From positions 1 to 64,000 of the forward strand of contig JAFZOS010000039.1 of the NCBI GenBank assembly GCA_017550535.1: DNA of 64,000 nt, written 5' to 3'. The first letter of the stretch is position 1. Every line of letters begins with the position of its first letter. The position numbers and the translations under genes are program-made. Shown here in pieces: positions 37,062-48,200 of the stretch. The notes under the pieces are model-generated. The model saw only the letters and a program-made list of their open reading frames with translations, was not told the DNA's origin and did no database searches. The DNA is from Lachnospiraceae bacterium (GTDB taxonomy: Bacteria; Bacillota; Clostridia; Lachnospirales; Lachnospiraceae).

Positions 37062-39459
37062 TGTTGTATTTTTCGCAGATATCCTTGCCGGGAACGTAAG
37101 TGCCAAGGATCTCATCTGCCCTTTTTATCATCTCGTCATATGAAAGCAGGGATATCTTATAGTAGGTATCCAGCGAATAGGGCGAGTTTATGACAACGCT
37201 TTTTCCGTCCGTTCCTATCCCGCTTAAAGCGCCGTTCGGAAGGGTGGATATCATGTTGAAATCCCTGTCAAACACACCGTTTTCAATGATATATACATCC
37301 GCAGCCTTAAGGTAAGGAAACTTCTTATGTGACAGCAGGATGTTTGAATCATATACTTCCTTTATCTTTTTCCCTGTTCCCGTATCGAATATATAAAGCA
37401 CGCTGTCATCTGACTGTACGGCGGTGTATTTCCCGTCATCCGAGACGGCTGTATAGAACACGCTTAAATCACTTATCCCTTCAAGGTTTCTTAAGCCTAT
37501 CTCAATATCCGAATACTCATAAGGTATAGCATCGCCGATATCCGACATGGCTTCATAAGCGGGTGATAAGGGCGAATATATCACTAACCTTCCCGTATCA
37601 TCGGGGATCACAAAAAACTCATCATCCTTATAAAGCGCATGGCTTAACCTTGCATCATCATGTCCGTATAAACTGTAACTCTTGCTGACCCCCGAATAAA
37701 CACCGTCCGAAAATATGCGGCCGTTTACATCAAGGATCATAAACCCTTCCTCACGTGCGATCCCGCATACGGCCTCAGTGTAACCGGTTATGTTTGAGAG
37801 CATGTTAAGATCCTCATCAAGGATGTAGGAAAGGTTGTCGGATATTACCAGTATGCCGTTATCGCCGAATACCATCTTAAAGAAACCGTATCCGGGGATA
37901 TCGCAGGAAATCGTATTCCCGGATGAGATATCAAGGGCTTCCATCACGCTTGTCTCGGAGGCATCCATGTTATCGCTTTCATCCTCGTAGCAGAAATACA
38001 GCATTTTTCCGTCGGTACCGACACAGCCGGCTTCGATATCATCAACCTTTATGCACTTTTTAAACCTTCCCTCTCCGATATCGATAAGGCCGTACCATGT
38101 ATTGTCAAAACCGCTTACCGAAAAGGCTGCGTATTTACCGTCATCCGTAATGAATACGTCCTCTATGAGATAGTCGGGATCGTCTATCATGTTTTCGGGA
38201 TCGATATCCCTGCTGTCGGTAAAATCGATAAAGAAATCCTCGGCAAGGTTTTTGTACCCGCCTATGCCGTCAGAAAAAAATACAAGAGTCGCCTTCGCGG
38301 CAGGCGAATAATAAAGGTCGAAGCCTCCGTCCGCAATAACGGTCTCTTCACCGGTTACCGGATCAAGATGCTTAACCTTAAGATCGCTGTCGATATATGC
38401 CACGCCCGTATCGTCAAACACCGCGCTGTCACTTAAGTCACTGTCAATGCGGCACAATTCGGTATCGTTTACGATATCGGTCACAGTAAAATACCCGCCG
38501 CAGTTCATAAGGGCCATAGACTTATCATCGGATACGGAAAATCCTCTTGCATCCTTGGGGCTCCTTATTATCTTTGAGGGGAAATATGAGTTTTCTACTT
38601 CATAGGGTGCTATACCCTTAACCAAAGCATTGTAGGCCTCTGTGTTATATCCCTTCTTTTCACTTGCGGGAAGTACGTTCCGTACCGCGTATATCGCATC
38701 GTTGCGAAGGCCCCGTGACAGAAGCTCCCCGGAAGCGGATGCCATGGCTCCAGCATATTTGTCACTTATTATCTTATTCTGTCTGCTTATCTTTATGATA
38801 AAGGACAGACAGGTGATGGCAAAAACAGTGACTATCGCAAGTGCTGCGGACAGGGCTATGAGCCTTCTCCTTATCTGACGCTCCCTGTGCCTTTGCTTTA
38901 AGTCATCGTAATTTAAATTAAAGATCGCGGCACACAGCTTAAGCACTACGTTATCAAGCGCCTTAAGCCTCTGTTTGTTATTGTCTCCGCGGCAGTCGGC
39001 GGCCAGGGGTTCCCTGTCGACCTTAACCTTTATATCATTCCCGTTTTCATCCTTTGCCGTGACATAGTCATACATAAGGATATCCGGGAATGATTCTTCA
39101 GGTTCACCCTCCGCGAGCACCAGCAGTACATGCTGCCTGTCATGGGTCTCGACAAAGGTCTCTATCTCCTTTTTACACCACTGCGACTGGGGAAGCCTGG
39201 GAGTGCATATGACGATGAGGAATTCCGAATTATCAAGCGCTTCGGATATGGGATCCGAAAGGTTATTTGAAAGCGGCAGCTCGGCTTCATCCCTGAATAC
39301 GCGCTCGATCTTTGTTTTGGCGGGATCGAGTTTTTTGATCACTGACGCGGGCATCTTATAGCTTTCAAGCTTTTTATGAAGATTCTCCGATATGAAAGAA
39401 TCAAGCTCACAATGCCTGTAACTTATAAACGCATCGTATTTAACATTCTCAAGAGACAT
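37054..39459 (-). CDS. TIR domain-TM-beta-propeller-like protein
   Basis: An 801-residue protein. Residues ~6-185 form a TIR-like domain (KYDAFISYRHCELDSFISEN; VFRDEAELP; ALDNSEFLIVICTPRLPQS; WCKKEIETF). E98 in the WCKKE motif sits where TIR NADases keep their catalytic glutamate. A single membrane helix follows (about 200-223). The remaining ~570 residues show repeated short strands (DDKSMALMN, DDGKYAAFS, DDGKYTAVQ) like a WD40/propeller sensor, presumably outside the cell. Its function could be signalling, stress response or defence. It is a solo gene with GGAGGG before the ATG. Confidence 0.85.
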   Translation of the reverse strand: MSLENVKYDAFISYRHCELDSFISENLHKKLESYKMPASVIKKLDPAKTKIERVFRDEAELPLSNNLSDPISEALDNSEFLIVICTPRLPQSQWCKKEIETFVETHDRQHVLLVLAEGEPEESFPDILMYDYVTAKDENGNDIKVKVDREPLAADCRGDNNKQRLKALDNVVLKLCAAIFNLNYDDLKQRHRERQIRRRLIALSAALAIVTVFAITCLSFIIKISRQNKIISDKYAGAMASASGELLSRGLRNDAIYAVRNVLPASEKKGYNTEAYNALVKGIAPYEVENSYFPSKIIRSPKDARGFSVSDDKSMALMNCGGYFTVTDIVNDTELCRIDSDLSDSAVFDDTGVAYIDSDLKVKHLDPVTGEETVIADGGFDLYYSPAAKATLVFFSDGIGGYKNLAEDFFIDFTDSRDIDPENMIDDPDYLIEDVFITDDGKYAAFSVSGFDNTWYGLIDIGEGRFKKCIKVDDIEAGCVGTDGKMLYFCYEDESDNMDASETSVMEALDISSGNTISCDIPGYGFFKMVFGDNGILVISDNLSYILDEDLNMLSNITGYTEAVCGIAREEGFMILDVNGRIFSDGVYSGVSKSYSLYGHDDARLSHALYKDDEFFVIPDDTGRLVIYSPLSPAYEAMSDIGDAIPYEYSDIEIGLRNLEGISDLSVFYTAVSDDGKYTAVQSDDSVLYIFDTGTGKKIKEVYDSNILLSHKKFPYLKAADVYIIENGVFDRDFNMISTLPNGALSGIGTDGKSVVINSPYSLDTYYKISLLSYDEMIKRADEILGTYVPGKDICEKYNIN

Positions 39460-39555
39460 AACAAACCCTCCGGATATAAAGTCATCTTTTATATTTTAGC
39501 ATATTTTTCGGACCACGGGGACGGTTCTTTTGGCCCGCACAACAGGAAAAAAACA

Positions 39556-39590
39556 TAAAAAGGCGGCGTGGTAAGGAGTTCCACGCCGCC
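39556..39590 (-). terminator. Rho-independent terminator of amt
   Basis: GGCGGCGTGG (39562-39571) and CCACGCCGCC (39581-39590) form a perfect 10-bp stem. On the minus strand it is followed by TTTTTATGTTTTTTT, 20 nt after the amt stop. Confidence 0.92.
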
Positions 39591-39610
39591 CGGACAAAGG
39601 ATTTATAGGA

Positions 39611-41365
39611 TCACTCGACGTCCTTAAGGGCTTCGAGATCTTCCTCGCCTGTTCTGATCTTGATGACTTTCTCAACAGGATATACGAATATCTTTCCGTC
39701 TCCGATATGACCCGTATAAAGTGCCTTCTTCGCCGCTTCGATGACATTCTCAATGGGTACGTTACCGATAACGACTTCAACCTTAACCTTGGGAGTAAGG
39801 GTTGCATCAACCTCGACACCACGATACTTCTGGCCGCCGCCCTTCTGGACGCCGCAGCCCATTACCTGGGTGACTGTCATGCCGGTGATACCCGCTTCGT
39901 TGAGCATTTTCTTTAAGATGTCGTATCTGGCCAGCTTTGCGATGATGACAACCTTGTTCATGCCGGTATCGACAAACGGAGTGGTGACAACGGGTACCGC
40001 CGCGTTGATCTTCGCGGGTGACGCCTCTTCGTATTCTCCGACACCAAGATCTGTGTTCTCGTTTACTTCCATTGTCATGGTGTTGGCAACATCCATGAGT
40101 GAGAAGCCCGAGTATGCAGATGCAAGTCCGTGTTCCGTAGAATCAAGTCCTGCGATCTCCTCTTCCTCGGAAACACGCAGACCCACAACCTTCTTTATGA
40201 TCGAATATGCGATTATTATGGTTACAACCGTCCAGATAATCGTAACGAACATTCCGCCGAACTGCTTTCCAAGCTGGGTAAATCCGCCGCCGTAGAAAAG
40301 TCCTTCCATGATCTCGGCCTTTGCAAAGCCGGGAGCTGTATCTGTCGCAAACAGGCCGACCGCCAGCGTACCCCAGATACCGTTCATCATATGTACCGCA
40401 ACGGCACCGACGGGATCGTCAACATGTACTACGTTATCGGTAAACCATACACCGAATACCACTAAAAGGCCTGCTACTATACCTATAACGGTCGCGCCGA
40501 AACAGTCGGTAACATCACAGGGAGCCGTAATGGCTACAAGGCCTGCAAGTGAAGCGTTTAAACACATCGAAACATCGGGCTTGCCGAATTTGATCCATGT
40601 AAAGATCATACAGGTCACGGTTGCAACAGCGGGAGCTACGGTTGTGGTTAAGAATACCGAGCCGAGAGTAGGAATGTCTGTTGCAGCCGCGCCGTTGAAT
40701 CCGTACCATCCAAGCCACAGGATGAATACGCCCAGTGCCGCGATCACAAGGTTGTGACCCGGGAAAGCATTGACTTTGGTGACTTTGCCTTCCTTATCCT
40801 TAACGAACTTTCCGATACGGGGACCGAGCATCCATGCACCTATAAGTGCGCAGATACCGCCTACCATATGGATACAGTTGCTTCCGGCGTAATCGTGGAA
40901 TCCCCACTGTGCAAGGAAACCGCCGCCCCATGTCCAGTGCGCCTCCACCGGGTAGATTATCGCCGAGATTATTGCAGAATAAATACAGTATGCCGAGAAC
41001 TTGGTACGCTCAGCCATCGAGCCTGATACGATCGTCGCCGTGGTCGCACAGAAAACCAGGTTGAACACGAACGCCGAATAATCGAAGTTCCCGTAGTTTG
41101 TGAACACATCAAAGCTGAACTTTCCCGAAAAACCTCCGAGCATGTTCTCGCCAAGCATGATGGATGCGCCGCAGATGAACCACATAACGGTACCTATACA
41201 AAAGTCCATAAGGTTCTTCATTATGATGTTGCCTGCGTTCTTGGCCCTCGTAAAACCCGCCTCGCACATAGCGAAGCCCGCCTGCATCCAGAACACCAGC
41301 GCGGCACCTATAAGGAACCATACGCCGTACACTTCAGTGTTGATCAATTCCATGATTTCTTCCAT
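39611..41365 (-). CDS. amt: Ammonium transporter with fused C-terminal PII domain
   Basis: A 584-residue fusion. Residues ~10-405 are an eleven-helix Amt/Rh ammonium channel (GFAMCEAGFTRAKN; SYMWGG-like TWGGGFLAQWG; conserved pore histidine in GHNLVIAALG; HMMNGIWGTLA). After a ~60-residue linker, residues 469-584 form a complete PII/GlnK-like signalling domain (MNKVVIIAKLARYDILKK, T-loop KYRGVEVDATLTPKVKVEVV, GDGKIFVYPVEKVIKIRTGE). The tyrosine uridylylated in E. coli PII (Y51) is valine here (residue 519), so control by uridylylation is excluded; ATP/ADP/2-oxoglutarate binding in cis is likely. No free glnK is seen nearby. Confidence 0.94.
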   Translation of the reverse strand: MEEIMELINTEVYGVWFLIGAALVFWMQAGFAMCEAGFTRAKNAGNIIMKNLMDFCIGTVMWFICGASIMLGENMLGGFSGKFSFDVFTNYGNFDYSAFVFNLVFCATTATIVSGSMAERTKFSAYCIYSAIISAIIYPVEAHWTWGGGFLAQWGFHDYAGSNCIHMVGGICALIGAWMLGPRIGKFVKDKEGKVTKVNAFPGHNLVIAALGVFILWLGWYGFNGAAATDIPTLGSVFLTTTVAPAVATVTCMIFTWIKFGKPDVSMCLNASLAGLVAITAPCDVTDCFGATVIGIVAGLLVVFGVWFTDNVVHVDDPVGAVAVHMMNGIWGTLAVGLFATDTAPGFAKAEIMEGLFYGGGFTQLGKQFGGMFVTIIWTVVTIIIAYSIIKKVVGLRVSEEEEIAGLDSTEHGLASAYSGFSLMDVANTMTMEVNENTDLGVGEYEEASPAKINAAVPVVTTPFVDTGMNKVVIIAKLARYDILKKMLNEAGITGMTVTQVMGCGVQKGGGQKYRGVEVDATLTPKVKVEVVIGNVPIENVIEAAKKALYTGHIGDGKIFVYPVEKVIKIRTGEEDLEALKDVE

Positions 41366-41398
41366 AATATTTTCTCCTCTCCTTATTTATTCAGAAAA

Positions 41399-41439
41399 GG
41401 CGCCAATCTTTTCGATCGACGCCTTTGCCATTTATTATA
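41399..41439 (-). promoter_or_regulatory. amt -10 box and promoter-proximal hairpin
   Basis: A minus-strand TATAAT (plus 41434-41439) without a good -35 is followed after 10 nt by a 10-bp stem, GGCGTCGATC, loop GAAAA, GATTGGCGCC (41399-41423, counting G-U pairs), and TTTTC. It shares the GCAAAGGCG onset with the asnB and dapL leaders. It lies 33 nt before the amt start. The weak -35 suggests an activator or read-through from glnN. Confidence 0.6.
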
Positions 41440-41455
41440 GAGTCACTTCTTTAAA

Positions 41456-43567
41456 TTATACGTAAAACAAAATCTCCTCATACTTCGGATACGGCAGGTA
41501 CTCTGCGGGGATATAACCCTCGATCTCATCCGCAACGCTGCGGATCTTATCCATATCCGTGATGACCGTTTCATGATAGAACTTAGCCTGCTTTAATGAA
41601 TCGCTTATTCCTTCCGCCTTATCGGTATCCTTTGAAAGCTTCTCGGTAAGGTCGAATATCTTATCGTAGCTGTCACTTAAGAGCTTTATTACCTTCATGT
41701 CAGCCTTGCTCGTAAGTGAAGCATCCAGTGCCTTCTTTGCGCTTACCGAAGCGATAAGTCCGTCGACATACTCGCCGACTGCCGGCAGGAACTGCGAGAT
41801 GATCATATCCTTAAGAGTCAGGCTCTCGATATGCAGCGTCTTGCTGTAGTTCTCAAGCAGGATCTCATACCTTGAATCGATCTCCGATTCCGTAAAGATA
41901 TTGTGCTTCTCAAACAGCTTCTTGTTCTTCTCGGCAATGAATACGGGAAGAGCATCGGGTGTTGAACGTAAGTTGTAAAGTCCTCTTTTCTCGGCTTCCT
42001 TAACCCATTCATCCGTGTATCCGTTACCGTTAAAGATAACCCGCTCATGAGCCGTGATCGATTCCTTTACCAGTGAATGTACCGCAGATTCCATATCCTT
42101 CTTGGATACATCCTTAAGCTTATCGTAGAACCTGCTGAGTACTTCCGCTACTGCCGTGTTAAGTATGATGTTCGGTCCGGAAACCGATACCGATGAACCG
42201 AGCGACCTGAACTCAAACTTGTTGCCCGTAAACGCAAACGGTGAAGTCCTGTTACGGTCCGTGTTATCCTTCGTAAAGTGAGGGATTACCGTGGTGCCTA
42301 TGTTCATCTTGGTTGTCTTTATCTTTTCAAAGAACGTGTCATTCTTTATAGAATCAATTACCGCCTGCAGCTCCTCGCCAAGGAAGATCGAAATGATCGC
42401 CGGAGGTGCCTCGTTTGCTCCGAGCCTGTGATCGTTTCCGGGGCTTGCAACCGATAAACGTAAGAGATCCGCATAATCATCAACCGCTTCGATTATCGCC
42501 GCAAGGAATACCAGGAACTGGATGTTGTCAGCCGGTGTCTTGCCGGGATCCAAAAGGTTTACTCCCGTGTTTGTGGTCATCGACCAGTTGTTATGCTTAC
42601 CCGATCCGTTGATGCCGTCGAACGGTTTCTCATGGAGCAGACATACAAGGTCATGCTTCTCCGCAACCTTTTTCATGATCTCCATTGTCAGCTGGTTGTG
42701 ATCGCTTGCTATATTCGTCGTATCATATACCGGTGCGAGCTCATGCTGGCAGGGTGCAACCTCGTTGTGTTTAGTCTTTGCGGGAATGCCCAATTTCCAG
42801 AGTTCAAGGTCAAGGTCATGCATGTATGCGGCAACCCTGGGCTTGATGGCTCCGAAATAATGATCCTCCATCTCCTGACCCTTGGGAGGCAGCGCACCGA
42901 GCAGCGTCCTTCCGGTAAATATAAGGTCCTTCCTCTTCTTGTATGCTTCCTTGTCGATAAGGAAATATTCCTGCTCGGGACCTACCGTTGTCGAAACGCC
43001 TGTGACTTCCGTCTGGCCTATAAGGTTAAGCACCTTGGTCGCTTCCTTTGACAGCGCATCCATTGACCTAAGCAGCGGTGTCTTTTTATCAAGAGCCTCA
43101 CCCGTATATGAACAGAACGCCGTCGGGATGTATAAGGTACCGTCCTTTATGAATGCCGGTGACGTGGGATCCCATGCCGTATATCCCCTTGCTTCGAATG
43201 TTGCCCTCAGTCCGCCTGAAGGGAAGCTTGATGCATCGGGCTCACCCTTTACGAGCTCCTTACCCGAGAAGTCCATGATGATGTCACCGTTTCCTACGGG
43301 AGTTATGAAACTGTCATGCTTCTCTGCGGTAAAGCCTGTCATCGGCTGGAACCAATGGGTGTAATGTGTGGCTCCGTTCTCAACAGCCCATTCCTTCATA
43401 GCGACTGCAACCGAATTGGCTACGTCAAGTTCCAGATGCGTATTATTTTCAATGGTCTTCCTAAGTGCTTTGTAAATGTCCTTGGGAAGCTTGTCGCGCA
43501 TGACTTTATCATTAAAAACAAGACTCCCGTACAACTCAGGTATCTTCTGCTGTGCTTCTCTCATCAT
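41456..43567 (-). CDS. glnN: Glutamine synthetase type III
   Basis: A 703-residue GSIII, the large glutamine synthetase of Bacteroidetes and some Clostridia. It has the GSIII-type N-terminal domain ([25 protein letters not shown]), the catalytic [21 protein letters not shown] stretch, the HEVAPCQHE-like metal site ([16 protein letters not shown]), and [11 protein letters not shown] strong consensus promoter and GGAGG indicate high expression. It is probably the main ammonia-fixing enzyme here, since the second glutamine synthetase gene is short and divergent. Confidence 0.96.
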   Translation of the reverse strand: MMREAQQKIPELYGSLVFNDKVMRDKLPKDIYKALRKTIENNTHLELDVANSVAVAMKEWAVENGATHYTHWFQPMTGFTAEKHDSFITPVGNGDIIMDFSGKELVKGEPDASSFPSGGLRATFEARGYTAWDPTSPAFIKDGTLYIPTAFCSYTGEALDKKTPLLRSMDALSKEATKVLNLIGQTEVTGVSTTVGPEQEYFLIDKEAYKKRKDLIFTGRTLLGALPPKGQEMEDHYFGAIKPRVAAYMHDLDLELWKLGIPAKTKHNEVAPCQHELAPVYDTTNIASDHNQLTMEIMKKVAEKHDLVCLLHEKPFDGINGSGKHNNWSMTTNTGVNLLDPGKTPADNIQFLVFLAAIIEAVDDYADLLRLSVASPGNDHRLGANEAPPAIISIFLGEELQAVIDSIKNDTFFEKIKTTKMNIGTTVIPHFTKDNTDRNRTSPFAFTGNKFEFRSLGSSVSVSGPNIILNTAVAEVLSRFYDKLKDVSKKDMESAVHSLVKESITAHERVIFNGNGYTDEWVKEAEKRGLYNLRSTPDALPVFIAEKNKKLFEKHNIFTESEIDSRYEILLENYSKTLHIESLTLKDMIISQFLPAVGEYVDGLIASVSAKKALDASLTSKADMKVIKLLSDSYDKIFDLTEKLSKDTDKAEGISDSLKQAKFYHETVITDMDKIRSVADEIEGYIPAEYLPYPKYEEILFYV

Positions 43568-43590
43568 TTCGTCCTCCTTTGTCTTTGAAA

Positions 43591-43668
43591 ATAAAGAAGG
43601 CCGCTCCGGTCAAACCGGAGCGGCCCTGCTCACATGCCTCATTATAAACACAAAATTCATTCTGTCAA
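43591..43668 (-). promoter_or_regulatory. glnN promoter with promoter-proximal attenuator hairpin
   Basis: Minus strand -35 TTGACA (plus 43663-43668), 16-bp spacer, -10 TATAAT (43641-43646). After 15 nt a perfect 12-bp stem GGCCGCTCCGGT/ACCGGAGCGGCC (43599-43625) with a TTG loop is followed by TTCTTTATTTT. The ribosome binding site and start codon come about 30 nt later. A possible competing pairing is GAGC with GCTC in the 5' arm. Confidence 0.78.
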
Positions 43669-43698
43669 TAGGGAATTTGTATTTTTTTTAACACAGTC

Positions 43699-45207
43699 TC
43701 AAATCCCCGAATAACCCATAAGGGCTTCATCCACCGCTTTTGCTGCATTTCTGCCCTCACTTATGGCCCAGACGACAAGCGACTGTCCCCTGTGCATATC
43801 GCCCGCGGTGAACACACCGTCACGGCTCGTTTCATAACAATCCTCTGCGGTCGCTACGTTGGTACGGGCGTTTACATCCACCTTGAAACCTTTGGTGACA
43901 TACTCCTGCGAACCCAAAAATCCTGCCGCGATAAGGACAAGATCCGCCTTAAGCTCACCTTCCGTACCCTCAACCGGAACCATCTGCATACGTCCGGTAG
44001 CCTCATCCTTCTTTGGCGTAAGCTTAACCGTTTTAACGCTTGTCAGGTTACCCTTTTTGTCCTTTACAAACTCCGTGACCGTAGTCTGATATATCCTCGG
44101 ATCGCTGCCGAAACAGGTTATTGCTTCCTCCTGGCCGTAATCGGTCTTTAAGACCTTCGGCCACTCAGGCCACGGGTTTGACTCTGCCCTTTCAGAGCAC
44201 GGACAGGGCATCATTTCAAGCTGGATGACCGACTTTGCACCAAGCCTTATGGATGTACCGACACAGTCATTTCCCGTGTCGCCACCGCCTATGACGATGA
44301 CACTCTTACCCTTAAGGCTCCCGAAGGAGTAATCAGTCGCGGCGATGCACTTCTTGTAGTCATAATCCGAGTCCATTATCCTGCGGGAAACCTCTGTAAG
44401 GAAATCGACCGCAAAATAAATCCCCTTGGCATCTCTTCCGGGCGCCTTTATATCCCTGGGGTTCGATGCACCGCAGGCAAGCACGACCTTGTCATACTGC
44501 TTTATGAGTTTCTCGGGATCCGTATCTTTACCGACATCTGCATTGTAAACAAATCTGATGCCGCTTTCCTCCATGAGTTTTATGCGCCGGTCTATGACTC
44601 TTTTATCAAGCTTCATGTTGGGTATACCGTAACGGAGCAGTCCTCCCGCCCTGTCACGGCGCTCGTAAACCGTCACCTCATGGCCCCTTTTATTAAGCCA
44701 GTACGCAGCCGACAGCCCCGACGGACCACTGCCTATAACGGCTATCTTTTTCCCGGTCCTTACGGGCGGATCGTCCGCTTTCACAAGCCCGTTTGCAAAA
44801 GCATATTCTATGACCGTCCGCTCATTTTCCTTTGTGGATACGGGGTCACCGTCACAGCCCGCCGTACATGCAGCCTCGCACAGGGCAGGGCACACACGTG
44901 AGGTAAACTCGGGGAAACAATGAGTCTTTGAAAGCCTTACATATGCCTGCTCCAGGTTCCCGTGATATACGTAATCGTTTATTTCCGGCACAAGGTTATG
45001 CAGCGGGCAGCCCGATGCCATTCCCGCTATCATCACACCCGCCTGACAGAAGGGCACACCGCAGGCCATACACCTTGCACCCTGCAGCATCTGATCCTTT
45101 ACCTTAAGCTGTCCGTGAAATTCGTCAAAGTCATTTATCCTTTCCTTAACGCCCCTTACCGGACCTTCACACCTTTCATATTCCAAAAAACCGGTCGGTT
45201 TACCCAT
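43699..45207 (-). CDS. gltD: Glutamate synthase, small subunit
   Basis: A 502-residue NADPH-dependent flavoprotein subunit. The N-terminal half has 4Fe-4S cysteine clusters (CMACGVPFCQ; CPALCEAACT) and the rest has FAD and NADPH folds (VIGSGPSGLSAAYWL; VIVIGGGDTGNDC). It feeds electrons to GltB, whose stop it overlaps by 8 bp. Last gene of the asnB-pyrG-purF-gltB-gltD run. Confidence 0.96.
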   Translation of the reverse strand: MGKPTGFLEYERCEGPVRGVKERINDFDEFHGQLKVKDQMLQGARCMACGVPFCQAGVMIAGMASGCPLHNLVPEINDYVYHGNLEQAYVRLSKTHCFPEFTSRVCPALCEAACTAGCDGDPVSTKENERTVIEYAFANGLVKADDPPVRTGKKIAVIGSGPSGLSAAYWLNKRGHEVTVYERRDRAGGLLRYGIPNMKLDKRVIDRRIKLMEESGIRFVYNADVGKDTDPEKLIKQYDKVVLACGASNPRDIKAPGRDAKGIYFAVDFLTEVSRRIMDSDYDYKKCIAATDYSFGSLKGKSVIVIGGGDTGNDCVGTSIRLGAKSVIQLEMMPCPCSERAESNPWPEWPKVLKTDYGQEEAITCFGSDPRIYQTTVTEFVKDKKGNLTSVKTVKLTPKKDEATGRMQMVPVEGTEGELKADLVLIAAGFLGSQEYVTKGFKVDVNARTNVATAEDCYETSRDGVFTAGDMHRGQSLVVWAISEGRNAAKAVDEALMGYSGI

Positions 45208-48200
45208 CTTGTCTACCTCCTATACTCTCGTAGAAAGCTTCGATCTGCGCTTCCTCATAAGACATCCCCTTCTCCTCAAACTGGCCCGTTAAAATCATGA
45301 GCTTCTTGTAATCCTCGGGGATTATCTTTTTAAACTTCGGCAGATATTCCGTGAAGTTATCGAGTATCTTGGCCGCCTTTTTGGAACCCGTGTATTTAAG
45401 GTGTTCCTTCAGCATGTTCTTAAGCTCGGTCTGGTCGCTCTTATTCTCGACCGGTTCCATAAGCACCATTTCCTTGTTGAGGTTGCGGTACAGCGTATTG
45501 TGCTCATCCAGTACATAAGCCACGCCGCCGCTCATGCCCGCGGCAAAGTTCTTGCCCGTCGGTCCTATTACTACCACGCGTCCGCCTGTCATGTACTCAC
45601 AGCCGTGCTCTCCCACACCCTCGACAACTGAATATGCGCCCGAATTTCTGACCGCGAACCGCTCGCCGGCCACGCCTTCAAAATAGGCTTCACCTGATGT
45701 CGCGCCGTAAAGGGCCACGTTTCCGATTATGGTATTGTATTCCGCATCATATCCGGCATCATCGGGTGAGCTTACTATGATCCTGCCGCCCGACAAGCCC
45801 TTGCCGATGTAATCGTTGCTGTCACCCTTAAGTATAAGAGTCAGTCCGCGCGGGATAAATGCGCCGAAGCTCTGTCCGCCGTGCCCCTTACACCTTATGG
45901 TCACCGTACCGTCCTTAAGCCCCTCGGGATTTTTCCTTGTTATCTCGCTTCCGAGCAGTGTTCCGAAGGTCCTGTCCGTATTTATAAGCTCAACGCTTAA
46001 CTCGGATGCACTGCCGTCCTTAATCGACTTTTTGATATGCGCCGACTTAAGGAGCTTTGATTCATCCACGGTATCCTCAAGCTTAAAATCAAATACCCGC
46101 TTGGGATCGAATACCCTCTTATCCGATTCCGTGTATTTAAGTATCTCCGATATATCAACCTTAACCGCATTACCCGTAAGGTCATCCCTCTTCTTAAGCA
46201 GGTCCGTACGTCCCACCATCTCGTTAATGGTGCGGAATCCCAAGCGGGCCATGTATTCCCGAAGCTCCTGTGCGATAAACTTCATGAAGTTTTCCACATA
46301 TTCGGGCTTACCCTTAAAACGCTTTCTGAGTTCGGGATTCTGAGTCGCCACACCAAACGGACAGGTATCAAGGTTACATACCCTCATCATCGCGCAGCCC
46401 AGAGTCACAAGCGGAGCCGTGGCAAACCCGAATTCCTCTGCGCCAAGCAGCGCAGCGATCGCCACGTCCCTTCCGCTCATCAGCTTGCCGTCCGTTTCTA
46501 TCATGACACGGTCCCTTAAGCCGTTCTCGATAAGCGTCTTATGTGTCTCGGCAAGTCCCAGTTCCCACGGAAGCCCCGCATTATGGATCGAGCTTACGGG
46601 TGCCGCACCGGTACCGCCGTCGTATCCCGATATAAGGATCACCTGCGCACCTGCCTTGGCAACGCCTGCTGCTATCGTTCCGACGCCCGCTTCCGATACA
46701 AGTTTCACGCTGATGCGGGCATATTTGTTTGAATTTTTAAGGTCATAAATAAGCTGTGCCAGGTCCTCGATCGAATAAATATCATGATGAGGCGGCGGTG
46801 AAATAAGGCTTACACCGGGCGTTGAATGCCTGGTCTTTGCTATCCACGGATATACTTTTCCTGCGGGAAGGTGTCCGCCCTCGCCGGGCTTAGCTCCCTG
46901 CGCCATCTTTATCTGAAGCTCACGGGCACTTACCAGGTACTTATCGGTCACGCCGAACCTGCCGCTCGCAACCTGCTTGATCGCGGAACTGCGGTCATGA
47001 TCCGTACCCGACGAAGCGATCCTTTCATCACTCTCGCCGCCCTCGCCGCTGTTTGACTTTCCGTGAAGCCTGTTCATCGCAACGGCCAGCGCCTCATGCG
47101 CTTCCTGGGATATCGATCCGTATGACATTGCACCGGTCTTAAACCTGGTGACTATGCTCTCAACACTCTCAACCTCGGATATGTCGATACCCTCAGCCGG
47201 ATAATCGAAATCCATGATGCTGCGAAGGTAACCCGTCTGCTCCCTGTCGACCATTGAGGTATACTGTTTGAATTTGTTATAATCCCCCTCCCTTGCCGCA
47301 CACTGCAGCATATGTATGGTCTGCGGATTGTACCGATGATCCTCGGCCCCCGAACGCATCTTATGCCTGCCCACCGAATTAAGCGTAAGATCCGTATTAA
47401 GTCCCAGCGGATCGAAGGCCTTCGAATGCTGTTCATCGGTAGTCTGTGCTATATCGTCAAGGGTGATGCCTCCTATGCGGCTTACCGTTCCCGTAAAGTA
47501 CTTATCCGTTACCTGCCTTGAAATACCCAGCGCTTCGAAGATCTTGCTGCCCTGGTATGACTGCACCGTGGAGATACCCATCTTCGAAGCTATCTTGACT
47601 ATGCCCGACAGTACCGCACTGTCATAATCATTCACCGCGGCGTAGTAATCCTTGTCAAGGCTTCCCTTGTCTATAAGCTCGGCTATCGTCGCATGCGCAA
47701 GGTATGGATTGACCGCGCTCGCACCGTATCCAAGGAGCAGTGCAAAATGGTGCACCTCCCTCGGCTCGCCCGATTCGAGTATGAGAGACATCGCCGTACA
47801 TTTCCTGGTATCAACAAGGTGCTTATGCACGGCCGCTACCGCAAGCAGTGAAGGCAGGGCCACGTGATTCTCATCGACTCCGCGGTCTGAAAGGATCAGT
47901 ATGTTCGCACCCTCCCTGTACGCCTTATCCACTTCGACAAACAGATGATCCATGACTCTCTTTATCGGCGTGCTCTTGTAGTACAGGATCGGAACCTTCG
48001 CAACCTTGAAGCCTTCCTTGTCCATCTTCTCGATCTTTAACAGATCAAGGTCCGTAAGTATCGGATTTTTCACCTTTAATACATGGCAATTTGATGCTTG
48101 TTCCTTAAGCAGGTTACCGTTCTTGCCAAGGTATACCGTGGTGGAAGTAACTATTTTCTCCCTTGCCGCATCAATAGGCGGGTTCGTTACCTGCGCAAAC

